The notes under the pieces were generated by a model. It saw nothing but the letters and a program-made list of their open reading frames with translations. It was not told the origin of the DNA and searched no databases. Of a stretch of 64,000 nucleotides of DNA, positions 62,549 to 64,000 are shown in pieces. This DNA is from JASHPR01 sp963729365 (GTDB lineage Bacteria > Actinomycetota > Actinomycetes > Streptosporangiales > Streptosporangiaceae): the NCBI GenBank assembly GCA_963729365.1, contig CAVSNQ010000003.1, forward strand, positions 76,940 to 140,939, read 5' to 3'. Positions within the stretch are counted from its first letter, which is position 1; each line of letters opens with the position of its first letter. A program made the position numbers and the translations under genes.

Positions 62549-64000
62549 ATGGATGATGTTCTGCTCGGGGTCGTGCAGCAGCGGTTAAAGGAATCTCCTC
62601 TAGACGGGCAGGCGACCGATCTGCTGCTCGCCGCGTTTGAAAGTGAAGAAAGCCTGTCGGCGCAGCTCGGCGGCCAGGCTGCGGCGCGGCCTTCCGGTGA
62701 CCGGGCGGTCGCGACCCTGCCAGAACCGGCCGGTGCCTACCTGCGGTGCCTCACGGTCAGCGGCTTCCGGGGGATCGGGAAGCCCGCGACCCTGAGCCTG
62801 CAGCCGGGCCCGGGGCTGACCGTGGTCGTCGGCCGCAACGGCAACGGGAAGTCCAGCTTCGCTGAGGCGCTGGAGGTGCTGCTCACCGGGGAGCTGAGGC
62901 GGTGGGAGAAGCTGTCCGCGGTCTGGCGCCAGGGATGGCGGAACATGCACTATCCGGACCACGCCGAGATCACCGCGGAGTTCCTGGTGCAGGATGCCGG
63001 GCCGGCCGTGGTGCAGCGGAGCTGGCCAGACGGCGCGGACTTCGCCGGGTCGTCGGTGTTCGCGCAGGTTGCGGGGGAGAAGAGGGCTGGCCTGCAGCGA
63101 CTGGGGTGGTCCGTCGCGCTTGCCGACCACCGCCCGTTCCTGGCGCACGGCGAGCTCGAGGAGTTCTTCGGCAGCCCCTCGGGCCTGTATGAGCTGCTTG
63201 CCTCGGTCCTCGGCCTGGAGGATCTCACCTCGGCGGCGGCCCGGCTTGCGCAGGCCCGGCTGGCGCGGGACTCAGCGTTCAAGGCAGTCAAAAAGAGTTT
63301 GTCGGCCCTGCTCGTCCGCCTCGAAGATGCCGACGACGAGCGGGCCGGGGCCTGCCTGGAGGCGCTCGGCGGGCGGACCTGGGACCTGGCCGCCGCACGG
63401 CGGGCCGCGACCGGAGTCCAGCTGGCGGCGGACGGCGGCGAGCTCGACCGGCTCCGCCGACTCGCGCAGCTCACGACGCCCGCCGAGGAGGATGTCCGGG
63501 ATGCCGCGGCGGCGCTGCGGGATGCCGCGTCCGGAATGGACTCCGTCGCGGGCTCGCCTGCTGGGCGGGCGCGGGCGCTGGCCGGGCTGCTGACCGCGGC
63601 GCTGCAGCACCACGAGGCGCACGGGGACGGTGACTGCCCGGTCTGCGGGCGGTCGGGGCGCTGACCGGGCAGTGGCGGCAAGCCACGGAGCAGGAGGTGG
63701 CGCGGCTCGGTGATGAGGCGCACGCGGCGGAGGCGGCGGAGCGGCCCGGGGCCGAGGCCAAGCGCCGGGCGGTGGCCCTGCTGCAGTCTCCGCCGCCGGT
63801 GCTGTCCGAGGAGCCGCCCATGGGTCTGGATCCGGGTCCGGCCCGGGCGGCGTGGTTGAGCTGGGCGGCGCCGCCAGATGCGGGTGGGCGTCGGTTGCGG
63901 TCGGCCTGCGTGACCTGGCGGACCATCTCGGCCGGGCCCTGCCGCCGCTGCTGCGGGAGGTGCGGGCGTTGTCGGATCAGGCACCCGCCACGCATGCGGA
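62549..64000 (+). CDS. zinc-hook SMC/RecN-like ATPase, 5' part (frameshifted, runs off window)
   Basis: Starts at ATG 62549. VSGFRGIGKPATLSLQPGPGLTVVVGRNGNGKSSFAEALEVLLTGE contains the Walker A (GRNGNGKS) of SMC/Rad50/RecF-type ATPases. A coiled-coil-like Ala/Arg/Glu-rich region leads to DGDCPVCGR, the Cys-x-x-Cys zinc hook. Near 63655 one base is missing, so the frame stops; it continues as ALTGQWRQATEQEVARLGDEAHAAEAAERPG, and a second shift occurs near 63890 (VGLRDLADHLGRALPPLLREVRALSDQ). The Walker B and C-terminal half are beyond the window. Divergent from the kinase-AlbA_2 gene. Confidence 0.8.

Noticed and set aside
1..64000. tRNA, rRNA and riboswitch genes
   Set aside because: Reading both strands, I saw no cloverleaf with conserved TTC loop, rRNA segment or recognisable riboswitch core; a covariance-model search would be needed to exclude them.

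Overview
The window is GC-rich with strongly biased third positions, and its gene content (ECF sigma factor with a CU044_5270 partner, TIR/XRE NB-ARC-TPR proteins, GTG/TTG starts, leaderless-looking promoters) points to a high-GC actinomycete, probably a Streptosporangiales/Streptomycetales-type soil bacterium. The species cannot be fixed from the sequence alone. At least nine conserved genes or gene segments carry single-base frameshifts (about 9430, 12710, 24215, 37390, 43080, 58075, 59160, 63655 and 63890). This suggests residual indel errors in the assembly rather than genuine decay, so split genes are described here as single genes.

Left part (1-17.3 kb), mostly chromosomal housekeeping: the 3' part of argG (E. 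coli-type argininosuccinate synthase); an iron-uptake pair made of a fused EfeU-EfeO protein and the Tat-exported peroxidase EfeB; a Tat-exported sulfatase divergent from its formylglycine-generating enzyme; a CapA-like lipoprotein; two TetR regulators with a DHA2 drug exporter; an SRPBCC/ArsR pair under a double palindromic operator; a DUF899 protein; a beta-propeller-like lipoprotein; and a large acidic protein of unknown function.

17.4-22.1 kb: two adjacent enzymes each carry an N-terminal cyclic-nucleotide-binding domain. One is fused to a CoA-acylating aldehyde dehydrogenase, the other to a thioredoxin-reductase-like flavoprotein without a CxxC. An alpha/beta hydrolase follows.

22.3-36 kb is an accessory, conflict-type island: a TIR-NB-ARC-TPR protein, a 409-bp duplication of the aldehyde dehydrogenase 3' end with ridA remnants, an IS1634-like remnant, an IS481-type element, a SLATT-like 2TM protein, a TIR-bounded segment with CTAG target duplication that carries an ECF sigma factor operon next to a truncated IS701-type transposase, and a membrane-anchored NACHT-like STAND ATPase.

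36.5-47.7 kb: Tex, an APC permease, an XRE-NB-ARC-TPR protein, an MDR oxidoreductase/MarR pair, an MFS transporter and an NlpC/P60-like protein. 47.8-52.4 kb is a small AT-richer island with two near-identical copies of an RHH (CopG-like) antitoxin gene bracketing a Mom-like acyltransferase candidate and an unknown 2TM protein.

52.5-59.8 kb: a GntR-controlled catabolic operon (APC permease, dihydropyrimidinase/hydantoinase, RidA, two flavin oxidases). 59.8-64 kb: a second conflict-type island with a TRADD-N-associated-like membrane protein, a degenerate protein kinase fused to an AlbA_2 (Schlafen-like) domain, and the start of a zinc-hook SMC/RecN-like ATPase that runs off the window. This last island and the tandem cyclic-nucleotide-gated enzymes are the best candidates for undescribed systems.
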